DNA of 48,650 nucleotides from Acidobacteriota bacterium (GCA_020200095.1 JAIVJJ010000028.1:18628-67277); one strand, 5' to 3'. Shown: positions 37,254 to 46,583, counted from the first letter of the stretch. Notes: generated by a model from the sequence alone, not told the origin. Program-made: numbers and translations.

Positions 37254-38522
37254 ATGGCAGATTTAAGCGTAAATTTTGCGGGTATCAAATCGCCAAATCC
37301 TTTTTGGCTGGCGAGCGCACCGCAGACGAATATGGGTTCGATGGTCGAACGCGCGTTTGACGCGGGTTGGGGCGGCGCGGTTTGGAAGACTTTGGGCGAG
37401 CCGATTGTCAACGTTTGTTCCCGCTTAGCTTCGCTTGATAATGGCGCTAACAGAATGATTGGTTTGAACAATATCGAATTGATTACCGACCGACCGCTTG
37501 ACGTAAATTTGAAGGAGATTTTCGAGTGCAAAAAGAAGTATCCGAATAACGCCGTTATCGTTTCTTTGATGGTTGAATCAAAACGCGAGGCTTGGCACGA
37601 GATTGTCAAACGTGCTCAAGACACGGGCGCGGACGGTTTTGAATTAAACTTCGGCTGCCCGCACGGAATGAGCGAGCGCGGAATGGGCGCGGCGATGGGG
37701 CAAGTTCCCGAATATACTTGTATGGTGACGGAATGGGTGAAGGAAGTTTCCGCATTGCCGGTGATTGTGAAATTAACGCCGAATGTTACAAATATCATTC
37801 CGCCGGGACGTGCTGCGGCGAAAGGCGGAGCGGATGCAGTTTCTTTAATAAACACAATTAACTCGGTGATGGGCGTTGATATTGACACGATGATTCCTTA
37901 TCCAAACGTCAACGGAATGGCGGCGCACGGCGGGTATTGTGGAACTGCTGTCAAACCGATTGCGCTGAATATGGTTTCCGAACTTGCGCGTGATGCAGAA
38001 GTCAACATCCCGATTTCCGGCATCGGAGGCATTAACACCTGGCGCGACGCGGTTGAGTTTCTTCTGCTCGGCGCGTCGAATGTTCAAGTCTGCACCGCCG
38101 TGATGCACTACGGTTATCGAATTGTCGAAGATATGATTGACGGTTTGAATAATTATCTAGACGAGAAGGGTTTTCAGAGTGTTAATGACATCATCGGAAA
38201 ATCAGTCAATCGCGTTACCGATTGGGGCGCGCTCGATTTAAATTACAAAACCGTCGCCCGCGTTAATTTCGATAATTGTATTCGATGCAATCTGTGTCAT
38301 ATCGCCTGCGAGGACGGAGCGCATCAATGCATTGATTTTACCGAAGTGAACGGCTTGCGTTATCCGATTGTGGACGAACACGAGTGCGTCGGCTGCAATC
38401 TTTGTTATCTGGTTTGTCCCGCGCCGGGCGCGATTTCGATGGTCAGATTGGACGACGGAAGAAATCCGATAACCTGGCGCGAACTGACGAGCAAACCGCC
38501 CGAAACGATGACCGGCGATTAA
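37254..38522 (+). CDS. preA: NAD-dependent dihydropyrimidine dehydrogenase subunit PreA
   Basis: MADLSVNFAGIKSPNPFWLASAPQTNMGSMVERAFDAGWGGAVWKT; two 4Fe-4S motifs CIRCNLCHIAC and CVGCNLCYLVC. ATG at 37254. Confidence 0.96.
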   Translation: MADLSVNFAGIKSPNPFWLASAPQTNMGSMVERAFDAGWGGAVWKTLGEPIVNVCSRLASLDNGANRMIGLNNIELITDRPLDVNLKEIFECKKKYPNNAVIVSLMVESKREAWHEIVKRAQDTGADGFELNFGCPHGMSERGMGAAMGQVPEYTCMVTEWVKEVSALPVIVKLTPNVTNIIPPGRAAAKGGADAVSLINTINSVMGVDIDTMIPYPNVNGMAAHGGYCGTAVKPIALNMVSELARDAEVNIPISGIGGINTWRDAVEFLLLGASNVQVCTAVMHYGYRIVEDMIDGLNNYLDEKGFQSVNDIIGKSVNRVTDWGALDLNYKTVARVNFDNCIRCNLCHIACEDGAHQCIDFTEVNGLRYPIVDEHECVGCNLCYLVCPAPGAISMVRLDDGRNPITWRELTSKPPETMTGD

Positions 38523-38548
38523 TAATTTATGCAATGCAGAAAACAAAA

Positions 38549-38592
38549 GGCTGATTACCGCGTATCAATACAAACGGTAATCGGCTGTTTTT
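38549..38592 (+). terminator. Rho-independent terminator after preA
   Basis: GGCTGATTACCG...CGGTAATCGGCT followed by T-run. Confidence 0.8.
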
Positions 38593-38624
38593 AATTTTGC
38601 CCGCGAAAATCTAAAATAAAATGA

Positions 38625-39779
38625 ATGAGAAAATTTCTAATCGCAATCGCCGTAGTTTTTGCATTTGTTTTGCTCACCGTTTTGATTGCGATTGTTGTTA
38701 GCGAAAATGATAAAGCGGTGATTGAAAAGCGCGTTAGAAACGAAAATTTACTGACGATTAAAAGCGATTGGAAAGGCACGCCGGTTGATGCGAAGGGAAG
38801 ATTTATAAATCACGAATTTCCGTTCTTGCCGAAGGTAAAAGATTTGCTCGCGTGGCAATTGAGCGGCAATCCGCAAAAAGAGGAAAAGCAAACGGACGCG
38901 GAAAGGCTTAAAATTCTAGACCCAACAGAATTTTTACAAAGCGAAACGGACGGGATTTTATGGCTCGGACACGCCGGTTTTTTCATTCGCTTAAACGGCA
39001 AAAACATTTTGCTCGACCCGGTTTTCGGCAAGCCGCCGCTTGTCCGAACTTTTGTGGATGTGCCTTCGCCGCTTGAGAAAATAAAAAGGGTTGATTACGT
39101 TTTGCTCTCGCATGACCACCGTGACCACTGCGACGAAGAAACGGTTAAGCAAATTGCCAACAAATTTCCCCAAGCGAAATTTTACGCCGGTTTGCGTATG
39201 GACGAACTTTTGAAAGATTGGATACCGAACGAAACGCAAACTGCGGGATGGTTTCAGCAATTCAAACTGCCTGATGAAAACGTAAAAATCTATTTTCTGC
39301 CCGTTCGCCATTGGTGCAGGCGCGGGCTTTTCGACACAAACGAAAGACTCTGGGGCGGATACATTATTCAAGGCGCGGGCGAGACAATTTATTTTAGCGG
39401 CGATTCGGGTTACGGCTCACATTACAAAGAAACCGCCGCGCTTTTTCCTGAAATAGATTATTTTCTCATCGGCATCGGCGCATACAAACCGCGCTGGTTT
39501 ATGGAGCCGAATCACAATTCGCCAGAAGATGCCGTGCAAGCGTTTGTTGACGCGCGGGCAAAATTTCTTGTCCCGATGCACTTCGGACGTTTCGATTTGT
39601 CGGACGAGCCGCCGAGCGAACCGTTAAAAACACTGAATGAAAGAGCGTGGGAAATGAATTTAAGCGACAAAATAAAAGCGCTTAACATCAATGAAAGTTT
39701 AGTTTTTGAAATCACAGATGAACACAGACAAACACAGATGGAAAGAAAGATGATAAGAAAATTTTATCCTAAAGATTGA
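38625..39779 (+). CDS. MBL-fold metallo-hydrolase (NAPE-PLD/UlaG-like)
   Basis: ILWLGHAGFFIRLNGKNILLDPVF; LLSHDHRDHCDEETV; YFSGDSGYG; NHNSPEDAV. Confidence 0.9.
   Translation: MRKFLIAIAVVFAFVLLTVLIAIVVSENDKAVIEKRVRNENLLTIKSDWKGTPVDAKGRFINHEFPFLPKVKDLLAWQLSGNPQKEEKQTDAERLKILDPTEFLQSETDGILWLGHAGFFIRLNGKNILLDPVFGKPPLVRTFVDVPSPLEKIKRVDYVLLSHDHRDHCDEETVKQIANKFPQAKFYAGLRMDELLKDWIPNETQTAGWFQQFKLPDENVKIYFLPVRHWCRRGLFDTNERLWGGYIIQGAGETIYFSGDSGYGSHYKETAALFPEIDYFLIGIGAYKPRWFMEPNHNSPEDAVQAFVDARAKFLVPMHFGRFDLSDEPPSEPLKTLNERAWEMNLSDKIKALNINESLVFEITDEHRQTQMERKMIRKFYPKD
39711..39740. repeat. CACAGATG-type decamer repeat at the 3' end of the MBL CDS
   Basis: atCACAGATG aaCACAGACA aaCACAGATG; partial complement TTTTATCTGAGTTAATCTGCG downstream. 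Confidence 0.6.
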
Positions 39780-39833
39780 AGCCCATACTTGTTTTGATTT
39801 TATCTGAGTTAATCTGCGATTAAATTTTGCTTT

Positions 39834-41642
39834 ATGAATTTTTCAAACCTGAAATTAATAATTGTTTTATTCTGTGCAATTCTTCTTTTTTCTATGATAA
39901 CTAAAGCGCAAAGCGAATCCAAAAACATTCCTGCCGATTGGCTGACATTTGCCGAGCAAACCGATTATCGAAAAACTCCGCGCTACCCGGAAACAATTGC
40001 TTACAGCCAGAAATTGGACAAAGCGTCTGACAAAATCGTTTATAAATCGTTCGGCACAAGCGGCGAAGGCAGAGATTTACCTTTACTGATTGCTGCCGAG
40101 GGCAAAACTTTTACGCCCGAAACAGCGCGTAAAAAAGGTAAGGCGATTGTGTTGATTCAAGCCTGCATTCACGCGGGCGAATCGGACGGCAAAGACGCAG
40201 GTTTAGCTTTGTTGCGCGATATTGCGATAACAAAAACGCGCCAAGATTTATTAAAAGATGTCGTGATTTTATTCGTGCCGATTTACAACGTAGACGGACA
40301 CGAACTTTTCAGCGCGTACAATCGAATAAATCAAAATGGTCCCGACGAAATGGGTTTTCGCGCAACTTCGGCAAACCTTAATCTCAACCGTGATTATATG
40401 AAAGCCGACGCGCCCGAAACACGCGCTTTTCTAAAACTCTGGAACGAATGGAAGCCGGATTTTTTTATTGATTGCCACGTTACGGACGGCGCGGATTTTC
40501 GCTACAACGTAACTTACGAATACGCGCATTTTCAGGAAGTCTCGCCGTTTATCAAAAATTGGATGGACGAACATTTTGATGGAAAAGTCGTGCCGAAAGT
40601 CGAAAGCGAAGGCAATCTTTTGACGCATTATTTACAGTTTGACGGGCGCGATGTTTCCAAGGGAATTGAAACATTTATTGCTACGCCGCGTTTTGCCACA
40701 GGTTATGTTCCGTTAAGAAATCGCGCTGGATTGTTGATTGAAACGCATATGCTCAAGCCTTATAAGTCCCGTGTGCGCGGAACGTATGACATTTTGCGCT
40801 ACACGGTTGAAGAGATTAGTCAAAGTAAAAATTCGCTGTTTGAAGCGAACAAAAAAGCTGATGAAGAAACAATTGAACGCGGAAAAACTTACGACGCGAA
40901 CCAGCAGTTTGCGCTTCGCATTCAAACAACCGACAAATCAGTTCCGTTCGCTTTCAAAGGCGTTGAATATAAAATTGAAGACAGCGAAATTTCCGGCGCG
41001 AAGCGAATCATTTACGGCACGAAACCGCTTAACATCACGATTCCGAAATTTGACGAAGGGAAAATTTCCGTCGCTGTTGCGCCGCCGCTTTATTACATCA
41101 TTCCGCCGCAATGGAAAAATGTTATCGAAGTTTTGCAAATGCACGGCATCCGGTTTCAAAGACTTTCAAAACCGCAAAAAATCGAAATCGAAAGCTATCG
41201 TTTTACGGAAGTGAAATTTGCGCCCGCTTCGTTTGAAAGCCGCGTGACTGTAAATTTCAAAGCAAATCCAATGCGAGAAATACGCGAATTTCCCGCCAGT
41301 TCTGTTCTCGTTTCGACAGCGCAGGAAGCGGCAAACGTCGCCATTCATTTGCTTGAGCCGAACTCGCCCGATTCGTTTGTTTACTGGGGATTTTTTAACG
41401 CCGGTTTCGAGCAGAAAGAATACGGCGAAGGTTACGTTTTGGAAAAATTGGCGCGTGAGATGCTTGCGGAAAATCCTGAACTTAAAAAGGAATTTGAAGA
41501 AAAATTAAAGGACGAAAAATTTGCGAAAAACTCTCGGGAACGCCTTAATTTCTTTTACGAACGCTCGCCTTATTTTTTGAATCAGCGCGTCGGAATTTAT
41601 CCGGTTGGGCGAATTACGGAAAAGTTTGAAATAGAAAAATAA
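39834..41642 (+). CDS. M14 family zinc metallopeptidase
   Basis: ACIHAGESDGKDAGLALLRDI...ILFVPIYNVDGHE; NLNRDYMKADAPETRA. Confidence 0.88.
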   Translation: MNFSNLKLIIVLFCAILLFSMITKAQSESKNIPADWLTFAEQTDYRKTPRYPETIAYSQKLDKASDKIVYKSFGTSGEGRDLPLLIAAEGKTFTPETARKKGKAIVLIQACIHAGESDGKDAGLALLRDIAITKTRQDLLKDVVILFVPIYNVDGHELFSAYNRINQNGPDEMGFRATSANLNLNRDYMKADAPETRAFLKLWNEWKPDFFIDCHVTDGADFRYNVTYEYAHFQEVSPFIKNWMDEHFDGKVVPKVESEGNLLTHYLQFDGRDVSKGIETFIATPRFATGYVPLRNRAGLLIETHMLKPYKSRVRGTYDILRYTVEEISQSKNSLFEANKKADEETIERGKTYDANQQFALRIQTTDKSVPFAFKGVEYKIEDSEISGAKRIIYGTKPLNITIPKFDEGKISVAVAPPLYYIIPPQWKNVIEVLQMHGIRFQRLSKPQKIEIESYRFTEVKFAPASFESRVTVNFKANPMREIREFPASSVLVSTAQEAANVAIHLLEPNSPDSFVYWGFFNAGFEQKEYGEGYVLEKLAREMLAENPELKKEFEEKLKDEKFAKNSRERLNFFYERSPYFLNQRVGIYPVGRITEKFEIEK

Positions 41643-41797
41643 AAATGTAGAAAGGGCAACTGACAAAGCAAAAATCAACTTTCAAATACTTGAAATTTTG
41701 GCGCGAACAAATTGCTTGTTTTCTACTGTCATTACTAGATTTAAATACTATACTTTAGTTCTTATCTAGTCTTGATCCAAAGTTTATTCGTTAAACG

Positions 41798-43711
41798 CTA
41801 TTTCAAGTATTTACCTAAAAAATCGGCGACGAGCGGATAAAGTACGAGCCGATTTTTTAGTTTTGAAACGCCGTGTCCTTCGTCGTCGAAAAGTTTGTAT
41901 TCGACTTTTCCGCCACGTTTACGCAGCGATTCGACAATCTGCTCGGCTTCCGTGTAAGGAACGCGCGGATCGTTTTTGCCGTGAATAACAAAAAGCGGCG
42001 TTTTGATTAGGTCAACTTTCGCTAAGGGCGAAATGCTTCTCAGAAAATCCAAATCTTTGTCGAGCATTCCGTATTCCACTTCGCGCTGGCGGCGGCGATA
42101 ACCGCTCGTGTTTTTCAAAAATGTTTCCCAATTGGTGATTCCGACCGTATTAACCGCCGCCGCGAACAAATCTGGGTAAAGTGTAATCGCCGCAAGCGTC
42201 ATATAACCGCCGTAGCTTCCGCCCATCACGGCAATTCGTTTCGCATCCGCGCCGCCCTGCGTTTTCAACCATTCAACCGCGTAAGCCAAATCTTTGACCG
42301 AATCTTCGCGCTTTCGCACGTCGTCGAGATGCGTAAAAGTTTTGCCGTAGCCGGTCGAGCCGCGCACATTCGTTGCTAAAATTGCGTAACCGCGCGAAAG
42401 ATAATATTGATAAAGCGGATTAAATCCGGGACGCTCTTGCCCTTCGGGTCCGCCGTGAACGCTGATGATAACAGGTAAATTTTTTGTTTGTGGAAATTTC
42501 CCTTTAGCTTGACCGGAATTGAAAGAGATTGAAGCATTTGGACGGTAAAACCAAGCCGGAATTTCGCGCCCGTCGAAGGTTTTATATTTAATCAATTGCG
42601 GTGCGACAAACGATTCCTGCGGAATGCCCGCGCGGTCGCTTTTCGTCGCCTGCGTCAAACTTTTCGAGTTCAAATCATAAATCCAAATGTCGGAATTATA
42701 CTTTGCCGAATTAAATGTAAAAGCTAATTTGCTGCCGTCCTGCGAAAAATTCAAACCGCCGACAACGCCTTGCGCCGGAAGTTTGACTTGGGAAGGCGCG
42801 GGTAACTCTCCGGATCTTCTATCTTTGGTAAAAGGCATTTTCTTTATATACAATTCGCTGAAGCCTTCTTTGTTAATTGTCCAGGCGTTCGTATCGCCGC
42901 TCTTAGATATTTCAATCGCGTCCAAATCCCAATTTTCATTGCCACAGATGGATACTTTCTTTGTTCGTAAATCCATTTGGCACGGCGTAATAAATTCGCG
43001 CTTGTCGTTGGTGCCGAAAACAATTTCGTCGTTCGATATGAAATGAACGTCTTCAAACTGCGCCGCGCCTTCGTGCGGTGTGAGCAAAGTTGCTTGTTTC
43101 GTTTTCGTATCAATCAAATAAAGATTGTTATCAAGACCGAGTTCCGTCCCCGAACGCGAAATGACGATTCGGCTGCCGTCTTTTGACGCGGCGGCGAAAT
43201 CGTTGTTGCCGTCTTGTTGGTATAAAAGTTCTTCTTTGCCGCTCGCAACATCCATCGAATAAACGTCGAAAAAATTGCGGTCGCGTTTGTTCGATGCGTA
43301 ATAAATCTTTGCGCCGTCGTCAGAAAAATCGCCGAAATTGTGACGCACTTTCGGGTTGTTCGTCAGTTCCTTGGTCTGCAAATTGTTCGCCGCTATCCAG
43401 AAGAATTGCGCGTTTTCGTCGCCGCCTCGCGCTTTGCCGAAAACCAAACCTTTCCCGTCCGGCGACCAGCGCACGAAACTTACGTTGTCGTCGTAATTCG
43501 TCATTTGCTTTGGTGCGCTGCCCGGCAAATCAATCACCCAAATCTGCGACGTTCCGGTTACATTCGTCAGATACGCGAGACGTTTTCCGTCGGGCGATAA
43601 TGCGGGCGACGAAGCGGAACGAATGTTCAAATACTGTTGAATCGTGTAATTTTGCGCCAGCGTGGGAAGACAAAAAACAAATAGAGCGAACAAAAAGAAA
43701 AACTTTTTCAT
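41798..43711 (-). CDS. S9 family prolyl oligopeptidase (acylaminoacyl-peptidase-like)
   Basis: ISVHGGPEGQ; NVRGSTGYGKTF; MGGSYGGYMTLAA; IHGKNDPRVPYTEAEQIV. Confidence 0.95.
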   Translation of the reverse strand: MKKFFFLFALFVFCLPTLAQNYTIQQYLNIRSASSPALSPDGKRLAYLTNVTGTSQIWVIDLPGSAPKQMTNYDDNVSFVRWSPDGKGLVFGKARGGDENAQFFWIAANNLQTKELTNNPKVRHNFGDFSDDGAKIYYASNKRDRNFFDVYSMDVASGKEELLYQQDGNNDFAAASKDGSRIVISRSGTELGLDNNLYLIDTKTKQATLLTPHEGAAQFEDVHFISNDEIVFGTNDKREFITPCQMDLRTKKVSICGNENWDLDAIEISKSGDTNAWTINKEGFSELYIKKMPFTKDRRSGELPAPSQVKLPAQGVVGGLNFSQDGSKLAFTFNSAKYNSDIWIYDLNSKSLTQATKSDRAGIPQESFVAPQLIKYKTFDGREIPAWFYRPNASISFNSGQAKGKFPQTKNLPVIISVHGGPEGQERPGFNPLYQYYLSRGYAILATNVRGSTGYGKTFTHLDDVRKREDSVKDLAYAVEWLKTQGGADAKRIAVMGGSYGGYMTLAAITLYPDLFAAAVNTVGITNWETFLKNTSGYRRRQREVEYGMLDKDLDFLRSISPLAKVDLIKTPLFVIHGKNDPRVPYTEAEQIVESLRKRGGKVEYKLFDDEGHGVSKLKNRLVLYPLVADFLGKYLK

Positions 43712-43788
43712 ATTTTCTCCGAAACGAAAATGGATAATAAAACTTTCGTTTCATTATCCACAAATCTTCCACCTTTTGCTACAAAAAA

Positions 43789-44289
43789 TTACAAATTAAT
43801 TTTCTCGTTCTCACCGCCGTCGGCGCGTTTGCCCGTAATAATCGCTTTGACGAAACCGACAATCTGCACGAGCGTCGAAGAAGGCGAATCCCAATACTCG
43901 GCTTGCTCAACATCAACTTTCAGCAGACAAATGTTCGGGTCGTCCAAGCCTTTGGGAAACCACGCTTTGAGAATCGGATTCCAAAACTCCTCCATTTTCG
44001 CGCGGTCTTTGCTGATTGAAGCCGCGCCCGAAACCGAAACGTAAACATTATCTTCCGGTTTAGCGTAAGAGGCATTGACGCGGTTGTCGCGCTCGATTTC
44101 TTCGACTTTGTGCGTTTTATCGCTCGTGAAAAACCACAGTTCGCCGTCAAACTCCGCCTTTTGCGTCTGCATCGGACGCGATCGCAAAACGCCATCCGTG
44201 TCAACGGTCGTCAGCATCGCAAAGTCAATGTCATTGATTAAATCATTCAATTTTCCAATCGCTTCGGCGCGTGTTTTATCGTCTTCCAT
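43789..44289 (-). CDS. Pyridoxamine 5'-phosphate oxidase-like / general stress protein 26 family
   Basis: IDFAMLTTVDTDGVLRSRPMQTQKAEFDGELWFFTSDKTHKVEEI. Confidence 0.9.
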   Translation of the reverse strand: MEDDKTRAEAIGKLNDLINDIDFAMLTTVDTDGVLRSRPMQTQKAEFDGELWFFTSDKTHKVEEIERDNRVNASYAKPEDNVYVSVSGAASISKDRAKMEEFWNPILKAWFPKGLDDPNICLLKVDVEQAEYWDSPSSTLVQIVGFVKAIITGKRADGGENEKINL

Positions 44290-44381
44290 TTTTTATTCCC
44301 TCGCTCGTCAAAATTTTTACAGCCTCAAAATGCGAAACCGGCAATAATCAAATTTTACAGTCCAAAAACTAAAATCCAAAA

Positions 44382-44819
44382 TCAAGATGTGTGGTCGTGA
44401 ACAATGCGCCAGCCGTCTTTAAATTTGCGGAAAATTAATGTGAATTTGCCTTTTGGATTATCCTTTTCACGCTGTAAAGCCCAGCTTCCTAAAACGACCG
44501 CCGAATTTTTCGACAAAACTTCGATTTCCAAATCGTAAAACGTCAAAACGCCCATTTTCGCTCGTGAATCGTAATTCTTTTTATAACGCTCAATCGTCGG
44601 CTGCCAGCCTTTCGTCACGTTCGCGCCGGAGACGAAAACCAAATCGGGCGAGTTCCAGTAGCCGCGCATAAAATCGTCAATCGAGCCGGCATTCCACGCC
44701 GCCGTCTGCTCGGTCAAAACCGCCACGACTTCATTTTTAATTTTCGCGTCTCTCGATTGCGCGGCGACGCTGGCTGAAAACAATCCGGCGAACAAAAATA
44801 CGAAAAGAAAAATTTTCAT
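44382..44819 (-). CDS. DUF4440/SnoaL-like secreted protein
   Basis: Signal peptide; LTEQTAAWNAGSIDDFMRGYWNSPDLVFVSG...GWRIVHDHTS. Confidence 0.88.
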   Translation of the reverse strand: MKIFLFVFLFAGLFSASVAAQSRDAKIKNEVVAVLTEQTAAWNAGSIDDFMRGYWNSPDLVFVSGANVTKGWQPTIERYKKNYDSRAKMGVLTFYDLEIEVLSKNSAVVLGSWALQREKDNPKGKFTLIFRKFKDGWRIVHDHTS

Positions 44820-44943
44820 GATTGGTGTAATTTATCACAGATTGATTGAAGCCGAAATATTTTTTTGAACCGGTGAAACAAACAAACGAAATTCGGTGTT
44901 TTATAATTAAATTAATTCCAAAAAAACGACTGCCAAAAACTTA

Positions 44944-44972
44944 TTGACTAACAGGTTAATTAAGGGTATAAA
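44944..44972 (+). promoter_or_regulatory. Putative sigma70-type promoter
   Basis: TTGACT-17 nt-TATAAA upstream of the 45012 ORF. Confidence 0.55.
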
Positions 44973-45011
44973 CTGCTTAACTTGATTAACGGTATATAAG
45001 GAGATTTATCA

Positions 45012-45254
45012 ATGAAAAAGCAAAATTGGAAATGCTCCGGTCAAAGGCTCGCCCGTTTGCTCTGTTTAACTTTACTTTTTACAGCATTTGTAACTGTCAC
45101 ATATCCTCAGCGATTGACTAAATCTACTGACCATACACAATCACCGCCCAGTCAACAATCGAGCGAAGATGAAGAAGAAATCGGGAAGCGCCGCGCGTCG
45201 GTGTTTTTCGCCGGAATAACAGTCGGTGTTGCCGATTTTTTCAAAAAACATTAG
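45012..45254 (+). CDS. Small secreted hypothetical protein
   Basis: Signal peptide-like N-terminus; promoter and AAGGAG RBS upstream. Confidence 0.55.
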   Translation: MKKQNWKCSGQRLARLLCLTLLFTAFVTVTYPQRLTKSTDHTQSPPSQQSSEDEEEIGKRRASVFFAGITVGVADFFKKH

Positions 45255-45292
45255 AGATTTTTGGTAAGCGTTTAATTGTTTAGAAGAAATTT

Positions 45293-45820
45293 ATGCGCCA
45301 ATTTTTCAAAAATAACGGGCTTTCGATTGTGTTGTTCACTTTGTTCTTTTTTTCTCTAGTCGGTCAATATTTCACAGGCTATAAGGAATACAACGAAGAA
45401 AATCAACAGCATAGAAAGCCGACCGTTAGCCATATGGAATACTTTGGCGAAGGGCATTTTATCGAGGCGGTTTTTGAAAATTGGGAAAGCGAATTTCTGC
45501 AAATGGGGATGTATGTTAAGCTTTATCAAAATTCGTTGAGCATCGCTTTATTCACGCTTTTTGCTTTGTCTTTTATAATGCACGCCGTTGGCGGCGCGAA
45601 GGTTTATAATCAAGACCAAGCCGAGCACGGTGAAACCGAAAAGGTAACGACGGTTCAATACATCGGCACATCGCGCTTTTGGTTCGAGTCGTTTCAAAAC
45701 TGGCAGAGCGAATTTTTATCAATCGGTATGATGGTTGTGCTGAGTATATTTTTGCGTCAAAAAGGCTCGCCTGAATCAAAACCCGTTGACGCTTCTTACG
45801 ATGATACAGGCAACAGTTAA
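45293..45820 (+). CDS. DUF6766-like membrane protein, two similar halves
   Basis: NNGLSIVLFTLFFFSLVGQ...NWESEFLQMG and QNSLSIALFTLFALSFIMH...NWQSEFLSIG. Confidence 0.75.
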   Translation: MRQFFKNNGLSIVLFTLFFFSLVGQYFTGYKEYNEENQQHRKPTVSHMEYFGEGHFIEAVFENWESEFLQMGMYVKLYQNSLSIALFTLFALSFIMHAVGGAKVYNQDQAEHGETEKVTTVQYIGTSRFWFESFQNWQSEFLSIGMMVVLSIFLRQKGSPESKPVDASYDDTGNS

Positions 45821-45888
45821 GTTTTGCGTCTTGAAATAATTTAATAGGAGAGCGATGATAGATGAAAAGTTAAAGGAGAAAGGACAAA

Positions 45889-46497
45889 ATGATTAGCAAT
45901 GTCGTAACGGCGGACACTTTGATCGGAATGACCATTTTATCGCGGACGACCGGAAACAAACTCGGCGTGGTTCAGGATCTGTATATTGACCCGGTTGAAG
46001 GTTTGTTGAAAGGCGTAACAATGCAGACGCCGGACGGCAACCTTGCCGGAATTGACTATAAAAACATTTATAGTTTCGGGCACGACGCGGTTATGGCAAA
46101 TGACGATGAATCAATCGTCGCCATAAAAGAAGATTGGCTGGAAAATCACTCACACGCGAAAAAGCATCTTTTCGGAGTGAGAATCGTTACCGAAAGCGGC
46201 AATCTTCTCGGTCAGGTCGCCAACATTTATGTCCGCCTGACGCAGCCGCCATTTGCCGTTTATGAAGTGCGCGACTCAATTTTGGATAAACTGCTCGGAC
46301 GCAACTTTTTTATGTTTGCATCCGCCGGTCGCGCTTTCTCTGACGACGCCGAACGAATCGTCGTTCCCGACGACATTACGGAAAATGCCGCTTCGAACTT
46401 AAGAGAGCTAATGAACCGCGCGGAAACACCGATTCATCGAAAAGCTATTATTGTTCGCACGCCGGATGACGGAGAAGATACAATTGTTCGGCATTAA
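45889..46497 (+). CDS. PRC-barrel domain protein (two domains)
   Basis: LIGMTILSRTTGNKLGVVQDLYIDPVEGLLKGV and LFGVRIVTESGNLLGQVANIYV. Confidence 0.88.
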   Translation: MISNVVTADTLIGMTILSRTTGNKLGVVQDLYIDPVEGLLKGVTMQTPDGNLAGIDYKNIYSFGHDAVMANDDESIVAIKEDWLENHSHAKKHLFGVRIVTESGNLLGQVANIYVRLTQPPFAVYEVRDSILDKLLGRNFFMFASAGRAFSDDAERIVVPDDITENAASNLRELMNRAETPIHRKAIIVRTPDDGEDTIVRH

Positions 46498-46583
46498 ATT
46501 TTCAAATAAATCCACATTTTGTAATTTTAAGGAAATATAAATAAGTATTTTCTTTTTCGACAAATAATGATTAGTTTTATTTT

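Noticed and set aside
15841-37300. Interpretation of the scars as target-site duplications of a conventional transposon or IS
   Set aside because: No transposase, no terminal inverted repeats, and the copies are 27-110 bp, diverged, and always whole gene ends.
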